From: an uncultured Candidatus Saccharibacteria bacterium
Lineage (GTDB): Bacteria; Patescibacteriota; Saccharimonadia; Saccharimonadales; Saccharimonadaceae
Reading direction: 5' to 3'
Assembly (NCBI GenBank): GCA_938017675.1
Contig: CALIJB010000004.1
Location: 83,173 to 147,172, forward strand
Length of the DNA: 64,000 bases
A program made the position numbers and the translations under genes. This document shows positions 32,321 to 39,505 of this stretch, in pieces. Every line of letters begins with the position of its first letter. Positions within the stretch are counted from its first letter, which is position 1. The notes beneath the pieces are model-generated. The model was not told where the DNA came from. It saw only the letters and a program-made list of their open reading frames with translations, and made no database searches.

Positions 32321-33091
32321 ATGAATAAGTTGTCGGGGGGCTTCACAATTATCGAGGTAATGTTGTTCCTGGCTGTTTCGGGGGTGTTGGCTGCTGGTAT
32401 ATTGGCGACAGTTGGTGGTACTATTGGCGCTCAGCGTTATCGTGATGCTGTTGACTCGTTTGCCGATTTTATCCAAGGCCAATATGACAAAACCGTGAAT
32501 GTTCAAAATGACACAGAAAATCACAATGAGTGCGGGCTTAATGCCGATAAAGACCGGATAGTCGTTAGCGATAGCAGTACAGTATTGGCAGGCACTAGCC
32601 GCGTGTGCATGATTGTTGGGCGTTTTATATCGTCGGTTGATGGCGTTAATTTTACAGCACGGCCGCTGTATATAGCGACAGAAAACGAAGACCAAATGAA
32701 CAAGGCTTTATTATCGCAAGGCGATTATGATTTTTTGCAGAAGGCAGCCGATAGGAGCGCGTTGTCGGCTACTAAGTCGGCGCTGTTAACCACATCAAAT
32801 ACTGGACACTCTGTTGATAACTATGCGCTCGGCTGGGATACTCGAATTGATGAGAGCAAAACTGATCGAATAATCTCGATCGCCATCGTACGGTCGCCAG
32901 TCAGCGGTGTTATCCACACGTACTTTTCTAGCAAGACAAGCGTTAGCGACACGATAACGGCAGGCGGGTTAAATCAGGCAAGGCTTTGCGTTGATCCTAG
33001 CGGCTGGCTAACTGGCGCGCGGTTAGGTGTGCGGATTGACCGCGATGCAGCATTAGAGAGCTCAGTACAAGTTGTCGGGGAGGGTTGCTAA
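32321..33091 (+). CDS. Minor pseudopilin 1
   Basis: A 256-aa prepilin-like protein. Leader MNKLSGG, then FTIIEVMLFLAVSGVLAAGILATVGGTIGAQRY with Glu at the fifth mature position. The C-terminal domain is large for a pilin and contains five cysteines. It heads a four-gene run of overlapping or abutting minor pilin genes, whose products usually form the tip complex that primes pilus assembly. Confidence 0.85.
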   Translation: MNKLSGGFTIIEVMLFLAVSGVLAAGILATVGGTIGAQRYRDAVDSFADFIQGQYDKTVNVQNDTENHNECGLNADKDRIVVSDSSTVLAGTSRVCMIVGRFISSVDGVNFTARPLYIATENEDQMNKALLSQGDYDFLQKAADRSALSATKSALLTTSNTGHSVDNYALGWDTRIDESKTDRIISIAIVRSPVSGVIHTYFSSKTSVSDTITAGGLNQARLCVDPSGWLTGARLGVRIDRDAALESSVQVVGEGC

Positions 33092-33679
33092 ATGCGTTAT
33101 AGCCGCGGCGACACCATTATTGAGGTAATGTTTAGTTTTGTGGTATTCAGCTTGTTGACCGTAGGAACTTACATAGTTATGAATCGCGGTACGCAGATTG
33201 CCCAGCGTTCGCTTGAGATTACGCTTGTCCGCCAGCAACTTGACGCTCAAGTGTCCTTTATTAGATATGTTAAAGATACTAATCCTGCGCAGTGGGCGGA
33301 GTTAACTAGCAGCAAATTTTTGGTCAATAATCCACTTGACGTTGTGAGTGCCAGCTCAGATGGCTGCCCTGCACCTGGCGGCCGTGTTGATTTAGCTACT
33401 GGCACAAATGCCTTTTTTATGTCAGTTGATCAAAAGAATGATACAGTTCTGCCGGTGCGCGTTTTGAACACGACCTATTCGCCACCTTCGGTTTACGCTA
33501 ACGTTGATTTAATTAACGCTAAAACATACGGTGTTTTTGCCCAAATTGTTCGAGCCGAGCAGAACTCAGGCGTAAACACTGCTGGGGCTTACGATGTGTA
33601 TGTGAATGCTTGCTGGGATAGTGTTGGTGCGGCAGCGCCGTTAACCATAGGAACGGTGACGAGGATATATGACAAGTAA
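33092..33679 (+). CDS. Minor pseudopilin 2
   Basis: A 195-aa protein directly abutting the preceding gene. The leader is MRYSRG and the spine DTIIEVMFSFVVFSLLTVGTYIVMNRGTQ; Asp replaces the usual Phe at mature position 1, which should still be cleaved after Gly but may reduce methylation. Two cysteines (SDGCPAPG, NACWDS) may form a disulphide. Confidence 0.82.
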   Translation: MRYSRGDTIIEVMFSFVVFSLLTVGTYIVMNRGTQIAQRSLEITLVRQQLDAQVSFIRYVKDTNPAQWAELTSSKFLVNNPLDVVSASSDGCPAPGGRVDLATGTNAFFMSVDQKNDTVLPVRVLNTTYSPPSVYANVDLINAKTYGVFAQIVRAEQNSGVNTAGAYDVYVNACWDSVGAAAPLTIGTVTRIYDK

Positions 33680-34400
33680 TAAGAATGCAAATCAGATACA
33701 GGGTTTTACTTTAGTAGAATTGCTTTTAGCTATGACTGGGGTGGCGATACTTTTGGTGGCGGTGGCAACTACTACAATACAGCTGATGAACATGTATCAC
33801 AAAGGTATCACGATTAAAACGATTAATTCTGCTGGCCGCGAGGTTGGCGATATGATAAAGCGTGATGGTTTGTCGGCAAAGGGCCGAGATATCGTTCAGG
33901 TGGCTCCTAGCGATAGCGGTACCGGTGGTTTGGGTCGATTGTGCTTTGGCTCGTATACTTATGTTTGGAATACGCCAGAGAACTTGAGGTCAAGGGACGC
34001 TAGTGCTGGCGTGGTTTACGACGATGATCCTAGCCACAGCAAAATCGTTTTTGCCCGCGTGGCTGACCCGGATGGCTCTCTATGCAAGGCGACGAGAGGG
34101 CAATACCCAAAAGTGATTACTAAGAGTGCTCCGATGAATGCTGTAGAAGTACTAGGCGATAAAGATACCGGTCTAGCAATTCACAATATTTCTTTGACCG
34201 ATCTATTCGTCGATAGTAATAGCCGGGCTGGCTATACGATTGGTTATACGCTTGGTACTTATGAAGAGGATACCTATCGTAATGGCATAATTAATTCTAG
34301 CGATGCGCAGTGCTTAGCACAGTCTGAAGAGACTAATAACTATACTTTTTGCGCGATTAATCAGTTCGCGGAAACTATAATTACAGAGAGGGCATCATGA
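33669..34400 (+). CDS. Minor pseudopilin 3
   Basis: A 243-aa prepilin-like protein. Leader MTSNKNANQIQG and spine FTLVELLLAMTGVAILLVAVATTTIQLMN, with Glu5 present, most like the PilW/GspJ group. Overlaps the gene before it by 11 nt and the gene after it by 4 nt. Confidence 0.85.
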   Translation: MTSNKNANQIQGFTLVELLLAMTGVAILLVAVATTTIQLMNMYHKGITIKTINSAGREVGDMIKRDGLSAKGRDIVQVAPSDSGTGGLGRLCFGSYTYVWNTPENLRSRDASAGVVYDDDPSHSKIVFARVADPDGSLCKATRGQYPKVITKSAPMNAVEVLGDKDTGLAIHNISLTDLFVDSNSRAGYTIGYTLGTYEEDTYRNGIINSSDAQCLAQSEETNNYTFCAINQFAETIITERAS

Positions 34401-35551
34401 CGCATTCCAAGCAATCCGGCCTAGTTTCAATTATTGTTGTAATGTTTACAGCTATATTATTAATGGTAGTGTCAACTGGCTTTATTCGCATCATGGTTCA
34501 AGAAGAATCGCGCGCTTCCAATAATAACTTGTCGCGTACCGCCTACGAATCCGCGGTGGCGGGCGTCGAGGATGGCAAGCGGGCGATTATGGCTTGCCAG
34601 CGCAGCGGCTCGGCTAGCGCTGCTTGTAAGGCGATTGCTGCTAAACGTTGCAGTACAATACAAGATGCTGGCATAATTAGTAGCATAAGTAATACTGCTA
34701 TCACCATCAAGAGTGGTACTAACTTACAGTACATTAGCGGACAGGCTTATACTTGTGTATTGATTGATTCGCAAACAAGCGATGTGGTGTATAGTCTCAA
34801 GGAGGGCAGCTCGCGCGTTGTGCCGCTGCGCGTCAACAAAGATACCTCTATAGTTAGACTTCAATGGATGATGAAAAATGATAAGGTGTCGACAATATCG
34901 TCTGCTGATGGCAGCGACACTTTACCAAAACGCGTGGAATGGCCAGCTGATGCGCCGGCGCTGTTACGCATCCAGGCGGTTGTTCCAGAGAGCACGACAG
35001 TTAACGGGCAACAAAGTTTTGATAGCTCAATTGTCTCGACTGCCTTCTTGCGTCCGTCTGGTATTCGCGCGCTGAGAAATTTGTTAGATAGTACTGCGTT
35101 TAATGCGGTGGCGCCACAATCGGTTCGTGCTGCTGGTAGCGCTACAAACGCGATAGCAGGCGTCTCACCAATTACGTGTTCAGCGGAAGCTTTTGATAAT
35201 CATCAATATGCTTGTTCGGCCTATGTCACATTGCCGCGCAATCTTGTTGCTGGCAATCCAATGGCTTTTTTGCGAATCACCAGTATTTATAACGACACTG
35301 ACGTTAGATTATCGTTTGATAATATCGGCGATGGTACGATTAAATTTGACGGCGTGCAGCCAAAAGTCGATTCAACTGGCCGAGCCGGTGATGTATATCG
35401 TCGCGTATCTAGCCGGATTAGCTCGTCTAGCAATATCAATTATCCTGAATATGCAGTTGATATTACGGGCAGTCTTTGTAAAGACTTCTCGGTAACTAAT
35501 CAAGGGGTACCTTCGGCATTAACATGCAAAGTTATTCCAGAAGAGCAGTAA
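34397..35551 (+). CDS. PilX-like minor pilin, 384 aa
   Basis: The last pilus gene. Leader MTHSKQSG followed by LVSIIVVMFTAILLMVVSTGFIRIMVQEESRASNNNLSRTAYESAVAGVEDGKRAI, resembling PilX/GspK proteins, which lack Glu5 and cap the tip. The mature domain is long and Ser/Thr-rich, with cysteines that may form disulphides. The size suits an adhesin-bearing tip subunit; a host-binding role is inference. Confidence 0.75.
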   Translation: MTHSKQSGLVSIIVVMFTAILLMVVSTGFIRIMVQEESRASNNNLSRTAYESAVAGVEDGKRAIMACQRSGSASAACKAIAAKRCSTIQDAGIISSISNTAITIKSGTNLQYISGQAYTCVLIDSQTSDVVYSLKEGSSRVVPLRVNKDTSIVRLQWMMKNDKVSTISSADGSDTLPKRVEWPADAPALLRIQAVVPESTTVNGQQSFDSSIVSTAFLRPSGIRALRNLLDSTAFNAVAPQSVRAAGSATNAIAGVSPITCSAEAFDNHQYACSAYVTLPRNLVAGNPMAFLRITSIYNDTDVRLSFDNIGDGTIKFDGVQPKVDSTGRAGDVYRRVSSRISSSSNINYPEYAVDITGSLCKDFSVTNQGVPSALTCKVIPEEQ

Positions 35552-35586
35552 AACCGTAGAACAATAGAGATAATTGAATAAAAAAT

Positions 35587-36510
35587 TTATTCAGTGTCGG
35601 TGTGAAATTGCTCGTAAATATCTTTGAGATGCTGGTCGGTTACATGGGTATATACTTGAGTGGTAGCGATACTGCTGTGTCCGAGCATACTTTGTACGCT
35701 TCTGATATCGGCGCCGTTCATTAGCAAATCGGTCGCAAAGCTATGCCGCATAGTGTGCGGACTGACGTGTTTGGTGATGCCAGCTAGCTTAGCGTATTTT
35801 TCGATAATTCGCTGAATGCTGCGCTGCGATAGCCGCCGATAATCGCCAGAAGTGCTAGTCGTGCCGCTATTGCGGCTATAGCTCAGGAATAGAGGTTGTA
35901 AAGAATCGGTTCGCGCTGATAAGTAATCCTGGACGCGTTCAGCTGCCCGTTTGCTGATAAAAACTGGGCGGTCCTTCTGTCCTTTACCGCGGACAGTAAA
36001 CTCGCGGCGCTGCATATTGACGTGATCTTTATTAAGCCCAACGAGTTCCGATACGCGCAGTCCGCTAGAAAAGAGAAGTTCGAGAATGGCTCTATCGCGA
36101 AGTGCTGGCAAGCTATCATCATTAGGTACTACATCAAGCATACGCTGCACCTCGTCGCTGTACAAAAAAGTGACTTGTTTGCGGTGAACTCTCGGCAATT
36201 CTATTTTGTTTGGCGCCATACTTTTGATATCGCGCTTACTTAGGTAATTCAGGAAACCTCGCAGGGCAATGAGGTGGTAATTCTGAGTAATAAGCGATAA
36301 AGTGCCGCCGCGATCTGTCTGATAGCGATTGAGCCATAAGCGATATTTTCTGACCAACTCTGGGCGGATATTATCAACCTTTAAGTCGAACCCAGCGAAT
36401 TCTAGAAAACGCTCTAGATAGTGGCGATACGCCTCGCTAGTCTTGATCGATCGTCCGCGTTCAATTTGGAGATACTCCATGAAATCTTCAATCAGCTCTG
36501 ACATATCCAT
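35587..36510 (-). CDS. xer: Tyrosine recombinase XerC/XerD family
   Basis: A 307-aa site-specific recombinase. An N-terminal SAM-like core-binding domain (MSELIEDFMEYLQIERGRSIKTSEAYRHYLERFLEFA) precedes a catalytic domain with Arg in SSGLRVSELVGL, Lys in VRGKGQKDRPVF, H-x-x-R in SPHTMRHSFATDLL, His in LGHSSIATTQ and the nucleophile in VYTHVT. As the only Xer seen here and with FtsK present, it probably resolves chromosome dimers. The frame opens far upstream (36780, over ndk), but TACAAT on the minus strand sits exactly 6 nt before the ATG at 36510, which gives the family's normal N-terminus. Confidence 0.93.
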   Translation of the reverse strand: MDMSELIEDFMEYLQIERGRSIKTSEAYRHYLERFLEFAGFDLKVDNIRPELVRKYRLWLNRYQTDRGGTLSLITQNYHLIALRGFLNYLSKRDIKSMAPNKIELPRVHRKQVTFLYSDEVQRMLDVVPNDDSLPALRDRAILELLFSSGLRVSELVGLNKDHVNMQRREFTVRGKGQKDRPVFISKRAAERVQDYLSARTDSLQPLFLSYSRNSGTTSTSGDYRRLSQRSIQRIIEKYAKLAGITKHVSPHTMRHSFATDLLMNGADIRSVQSMLGHSSIATTQVYTHVTDQHLKDIYEQFHTDTE

Positions 36511-36516
36511 AAGAAT

Positions 36517-36545
36517 ATTGTACGTCGTTAAGGGTAGATAAACAA
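36517..36545 (-). promoter_or_regulatory. Promoter of xer (leaderless)
   Basis: Minus-strand TTGTTT (36545-36540), 17-nt spacer and TACAAT (36522-36517), 6-nt spacer ATTCTT, ATG at 36510. Confidence 0.68.
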
Positions 36546-36600
36546 TATATCGAACAAAAAAGTTATTCAAAATATTCATAGTAAATAACTTAGATATATC

Positions 36601-36609
36601 TGATATAAT
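36601..36609 (+). promoter_or_regulatory. Extended -10 promoter of ndk
   Basis: TGA TATAAT, giving a leader of about 28 nt with AGGAGG before the ATG at 36644. Confidence 0.6.
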
Positions 36610-36643
36610 AGCGGTAAAGCAACCGTATAAATAGGAGGTATAA

Positions 36644-37150
36644 ATGATGGGTGATGTAGAAAAAACACTAATTGTCTTTAAGCCGGATTCGGTGCAGCGG
36701 GGCTTAGTTGGGCGTATTCTGACGCGTTTCGAGCAGGTTGGACTGAAAATAGTCGCTACTAAAATGATTGCGCCCGACAAGCAGCACTACTACCGTCACT
36801 ACGAAGAAATTGGCAAAATGATCACTCGCCGCGGCAAAGAAAAGTTTGACGTTACGTTAGAAATGATGGTTCAGGGGCCGGTTATCGCGATGGTACTTGA
36901 GGGCGTTGAAGCGGTCGATCTGGTTCGCAAACTTGTCGGTGCGACAGAACCAAAAAGTGCTGCCCCTGGTACCATTCGCGGTGACTTTTCGCACATGAGC
37001 TTCCAGTATGCTGATAGCGAAGGCAAGGGGGTACCTAATCTAATTCATGCTAGCGGTAACATCGAGGAAGCTGCAGAAGAAATATCGCATTGGTTTAGCG
37101 ATGATGAGTTATATAGTTATCATCGAACTAGCGAGCGCTTTACTCGCTAG
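36644..37150 (+). CDS. ndk: Nucleoside diphosphate kinase
   Basis: A 168-aa enzyme that moves the gamma-phosphate between nucleoside triphosphates and diphosphates. N-terminal KTLIVFKPDSVQRGLVGRILTRFEQVGLKIVATKM; phosphate site VGATEPKSAAPGTIRGDF; catalytic histidine in NLIHASGN. It is longer than the usual 140 aa because of an insert around residues 50-65 and a longer C-terminus. A perfect AGGAGG leads the ATG. Important to an organism that must salvage nucleotides. Confidence 0.95.
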   Translation: MMGDVEKTLIVFKPDSVQRGLVGRILTRFEQVGLKIVATKMIAPDKQHYYRHYEEIGKMITRRGKEKFDVTLEMMVQGPVIAMVLEGVEAVDLVRKLVGATEPKSAAPGTIRGDFSHMSFQYADSEGKGVPNLIHASGNIEEAAEEISHWFSDDELYSYHRTSERFTR

Positions 37151-37177
37151 TGCTTGCGATGTTACACTAATCCCAGG

Positions 37178-37254
37178 GCCCCGGTAGCTCAATTGGATAG
37201 AGCAGTTCCGTCCTAAGGAAATGGTTGTAGGTTCGACTCCTGTCCGGGGTACCA
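37178..37254 (+). tRNA. tRNA-Arg (CCT)
   Basis: Cloverleaf with acceptor GCCCCGG/CCGGGGT (first pair G-U), D-arm GCTC/GAGC, anticodon loop GTCCTAA with anticodon CCT, T-arm with GTTCGAC and an encoded CCA at 37252-37254. The anticodon stem has a G-A mismatch at pair 27-43. A coding gene starts only 10 nt after the CCA. Confidence 0.93.
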
Positions 37255-37264
37255 GGATATTACT

Positions 37265-37789
37265 ATGGCAGCAGAATTTGAAGGATTACACGACGGTGAG
37301 AAGGTATTGCTAGTTTTTCGACGGCACATTATTGCTATGCGGAAGGGTTTTTATTCGCTGCTAATTCCGATGACTGTCGGTGCAATACCGTTCTTGATCT
37401 GGCAGACTAATCTTGATTTGCTATGGATATTTTTTGGCGGCTTTGTGCTTGGCTTAATCTTGTTTATTTATCACTTCTTGATGTGGTTTTATACTGTGTA
37501 CGCGGTGACTAACGAGCGCATTCGCCAGATTACTCAGCGCGGCTTCTTTGGCCGGGATGTTGTAGAAATAAATCTAGATAAGGTCCAAAGTATAAGTTAT
37601 AATATACCTGGGTTTAGCGGTGAAGTGTTCAAGTTTGGCACCATCATCATGCGTACTTACGTTGGCGATCTGGTTATTCGGCTAGTCGAGCATCCTAGCA
37701 AGATATATAATGAGTTGCAAGATGCAGTTCACGAAGCCGAACTAAGGAGACAGAAAATATATGAAGAAAATAAAGTTGAAGCGAAGTAA
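37265..37789 (+). CDS. PH-domain membrane protein (bPH2 family)
   Basis: A 174-aa protein with two adjacent membrane helices (GFYSLLIPMTVGAIPFLIWQ; LLWIFFGGFVLGLILFIYHFLMWFYTVYAV, about 28-80), followed by a bacterial PH-like domain (VTNERIRQITQRGFFGRDVVEINLDKVQSISYNIPGFSGEVFKFGTIIMRTYVGDLVIRLVEHPSKIYNEL). Function unknown. No ribosome site; the ATG lies 10 nt after the tRNA-Arg CCA, so tRNA 3' processing would leave a near-leaderless mRNA. It overlaps the next gene by 29 nt. Confidence 0.82.
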   Translation: MAAEFEGLHDGEKVLLVFRRHIIAMRKGFYSLLIPMTVGAIPFLIWQTNLDLLWIFFGGFVLGLILFIYHFLMWFYTVYAVTNERIRQITQRGFFGRDVVEINLDKVQSISYNIPGFSGEVFKFGTIIMRTYVGDLVIRLVEHPSKIYNELQDAVHEAELRRQKIYEENKVEAK

Positions 37790-38831
37790 AAAACAACCGG
37801 CTCCAGCGGCGAGCCGTATTACTAATGAGACTATCGCTGAGCATCGCGAACAGATTTTAGCTGGCGGCCGCAGGTTTAAATATCCGATTCAATATACCAA
37901 GCATAAGCTGATTATTAATACAGTACTTATTTCGATGGCCAGTATCATTCTGCTATTAGTTGGTTGCTGGGCGGTAATGTATCCGATGCAGAATACTAGC
38001 ACTATAGCTTATCGAATTTCTCGCATTGCAATGTTGCCAGTTGGCAGTGTTGACGGCGAGCCAGTCCGGTATAGCGATTATTTGGTGCAGTACCGAGCTT
38101 CTGAATATTACTTAAATAAATATGGTGAGGTTAAGGTCAACTCCAAAGACTGGTATGTTCAGCTTGACGACATTAAATATCGTTCAATGAATCTAGCTCA
38201 ACAAGCAGCTTACGCTCGCAAACTGGCTAAGCGCTATAATGTTAGTATTTCGCGAAAAGATGTTAACGATTTTATTGACCAGGAACGCACGACGATTAAC
38301 GGCCGCGTGTCGCAAGAAACATATGATGCGTCGATTCGTATGCTTTACGGAGAGAGCGCTGATGACTATCGGCTAATTGTTGAAAACGGGCTGCTAAAAA
38401 ACAAAGTCGCCTTTGCTATGGATACAACTGCAAAAGATCAGGCTGATAAAGCCTTATCTTTACTGAAGTCTAATGGCGACTTTGCCAAAACGGTTGAAAC
38501 TATCAATAAACAATCGACCGAGGGCAAATTATCAGCTGGCAATAGCGGATCGGTTGATATTAGCAGTAAATTTAATGGACTTAGAGTTTCGGACATTTCA
38601 AAAACTCCAGTCGGCAGCCTATCTGGTATTACAAGGAGTACTAATGACGATGGTTACTACATAGTAAAAGTTGTTGCGAAAACTGACAAGAAGATAACCT
38701 TTGAATATATTCATATACCGTTGACAGCCTTCAAGTCGCAATTTGAGCAGCTAAAAAAGAGTGGTAAGATTAGCGAATATATAACCATTCCAGATAACAG
38801 CCAAACTGGCGGCGCGGTAGTTAACCAGTAG
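37761..38831 (+). CDS. SurA/parvulin-like membrane-anchored foldase
   Basis: A 356-aa protein. A basic cytoplasmic N-terminus of about 50 residues leads to one membrane helix (LIINTVLISMASIILLLVGCWAVMYPM, about 52-78). Outside follows a SurA-N-like helical chaperone region (VGSVDGEPVRYSDYLVQYRASEYYLNKYG...RKLAKRYNVSISRKDVNDFIDQE) and a degenerate parvulin-like domain (ALSLLKSNGDFAKTVETINKQSTEGKLSAGNSGSVDISSKF...YIVKVVAKTDKKITFEYIHIP). Probably folds exported proteins such as pilins and surface proteins. Enzymatic proline isomerase activity is uncertain. Confidence 0.8.
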   Translation: MKKIKLKRSKKQPAPAASRITNETIAEHREQILAGGRRFKYPIQYTKHKLIINTVLISMASIILLLVGCWAVMYPMQNTSTIAYRISRIAMLPVGSVDGEPVRYSDYLVQYRASEYYLNKYGEVKVNSKDWYVQLDDIKYRSMNLAQQAAYARKLAKRYNVSISRKDVNDFIDQERTTINGRVSQETYDASIRMLYGESADDYRLIVENGLLKNKVAFAMDTTAKDQADKALSLLKSNGDFAKTVETINKQSTEGKLSAGNSGSVDISSKFNGLRVSDISKTPVGSLSGITRSTNDDGYYIVKVVAKTDKKITFEYIHIPLTAFKSQFEQLKKSGKISEYITIPDNSQTGGAVVNQ

Positions 38832-38842
38832 GCGTTTTTCGC

Positions 38843-38871
38843 TTGCACATAACTAGGTAATGATATATAAT
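38843..38871 (+). promoter_or_regulatory. Promoter of tRNA-Asp
   Basis: TTGCAC at 38843-38848, exactly 17 nt, then TATAAT at 38866-38871. The transcript would start near 38878, 10 nt before the mature tRNA. Confidence 0.75.
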
Positions 38872-38887
38872 GCACACTGAATAGTTT

Positions 38888-38965
38888 GCGCTCGTAGTGA
38901 AGCTGGTCTATCACGCCTCCCTGTCACGGAGGAGATCGCCGGTTCGAATCCGGTCGGGCGCGCCA
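38888..38965 (+). tRNA. tRNA-Asp (GTC)
   Basis: Acceptor GCGCTCG/CGGGCGC with one G-U pair, discriminator G73, encoded CCA at 38963-38965, anticodon loop CTGTCAC (GTC) on a GCCTC/GGAGG-type stem and T-arm GGTTCGAATCC. Confidence 0.95.
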
Positions 38966-39001
38966 TAGAAAGCGTCCCACGAAGTGGGGCTTTTTCTATG
39001 G
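38964..39001 (+). terminator. Terminator between tRNA-Asp and tRNA-Thr
   Basis: CCATAGAAAGCGTCCCAC and GTGGGGCTTTTTCTATGG form a long imperfect hairpin with a 3-nt loop, beginning within the CCA of the tRNA. The T-rich 3' arm supports termination. Confidence 0.7.
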
Positions 39002-39038
39002 TAGGATTGTTTGGCTTTTGTTATAATATAGACGTATT

Positions 39039-39114
39039 GCCGTCTTAGCTCAGTTGGTAGAGCGGCGCATTCGTAACGCGCAGGTCGCCGGTTCAATCCC
39101 GGCAGACGGCTCCA
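39039..39114 (+). tRNA. tRNA-Thr (CGT)
   Basis: Acceptor GCCGTCT/AGACGGC, discriminator T73, encoded CCA at 39112-39114, anticodon loop TTCGTAA (CGT). The stem GCGCA/CGCGC has an A-C mismatch next to the loop. TATAAT at 39022-39027 is the probable promoter. The TCCA end complements the UGGA bulge of the T-box before thrS. Confidence 0.93.
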
Positions 39115-39127
39115 TAGTTTATAAGTT

Positions 39128-39505
39128 ATGAAAAGCGAAATCATTAAGTCGTTATTAGGTATTCTCAAGAATAGGACTCTTGTCCTTTTTCTCGTAGCGA
39201 TGCTAATTTTAGATATAGTTTGTTCAGTTGCCGTGTCTATGCAGATTACGCCCAGCGAGATTACAGTTTATTCGCGTTATACTGCTTTCGGGCAAGTACA
39301 TTTTTACAAAGATCACTGGCAATATTTATTATTATTTTCTGGATTTTTCACGTTAGTAACTATCATCCACGGCGCGCTAATGATAAAGTTTTATCTATTG
39401 GAAAAAACAACAACTGCTAAGGCAATTGGATGGTGCGCGTTTGTTATTATGCTGATTGCTGCTATGTACGCTTTTGGCGTCCTATCTTTAGGGCGGGCGG
39501 CATGA
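39128..39505 (+). CDS. Small membrane protein, 125 aa
   Basis: Unknown function. Three hydrophobic helices (LVLFLVAMLILDIVCSVAVSM; YLLLFSGFFTLVTIIHGALM; GWCAFVIMLIAAMYAFGVLSLGRAA). It starts 13 nt after the CCA of tRNA-Thr without a ribosome site and ends ATGA, overlapping the glycosyltransferase gene. Conserved pairing with that enzyme is plausible. Confidence 0.72.
   Translation: MKSEIIKSLLGILKNRTLVLFLVAMLILDIVCSVAVSMQITPSEITVYSRYTAFGQVHFYKDHWQYLLLFSGFFTLVTIIHGALMIKFYLLEKTTTAKAIGWCAFVIMLIAAMYAFGVLSLGRAA

Noticed and set aside
36511..36780. N-terminal extension of the Xer frame
   Set aside because: It overlaps the ndk start and promoter on the other strand; the -10 box 6 nt before 36510 and family length support the shorter protein.
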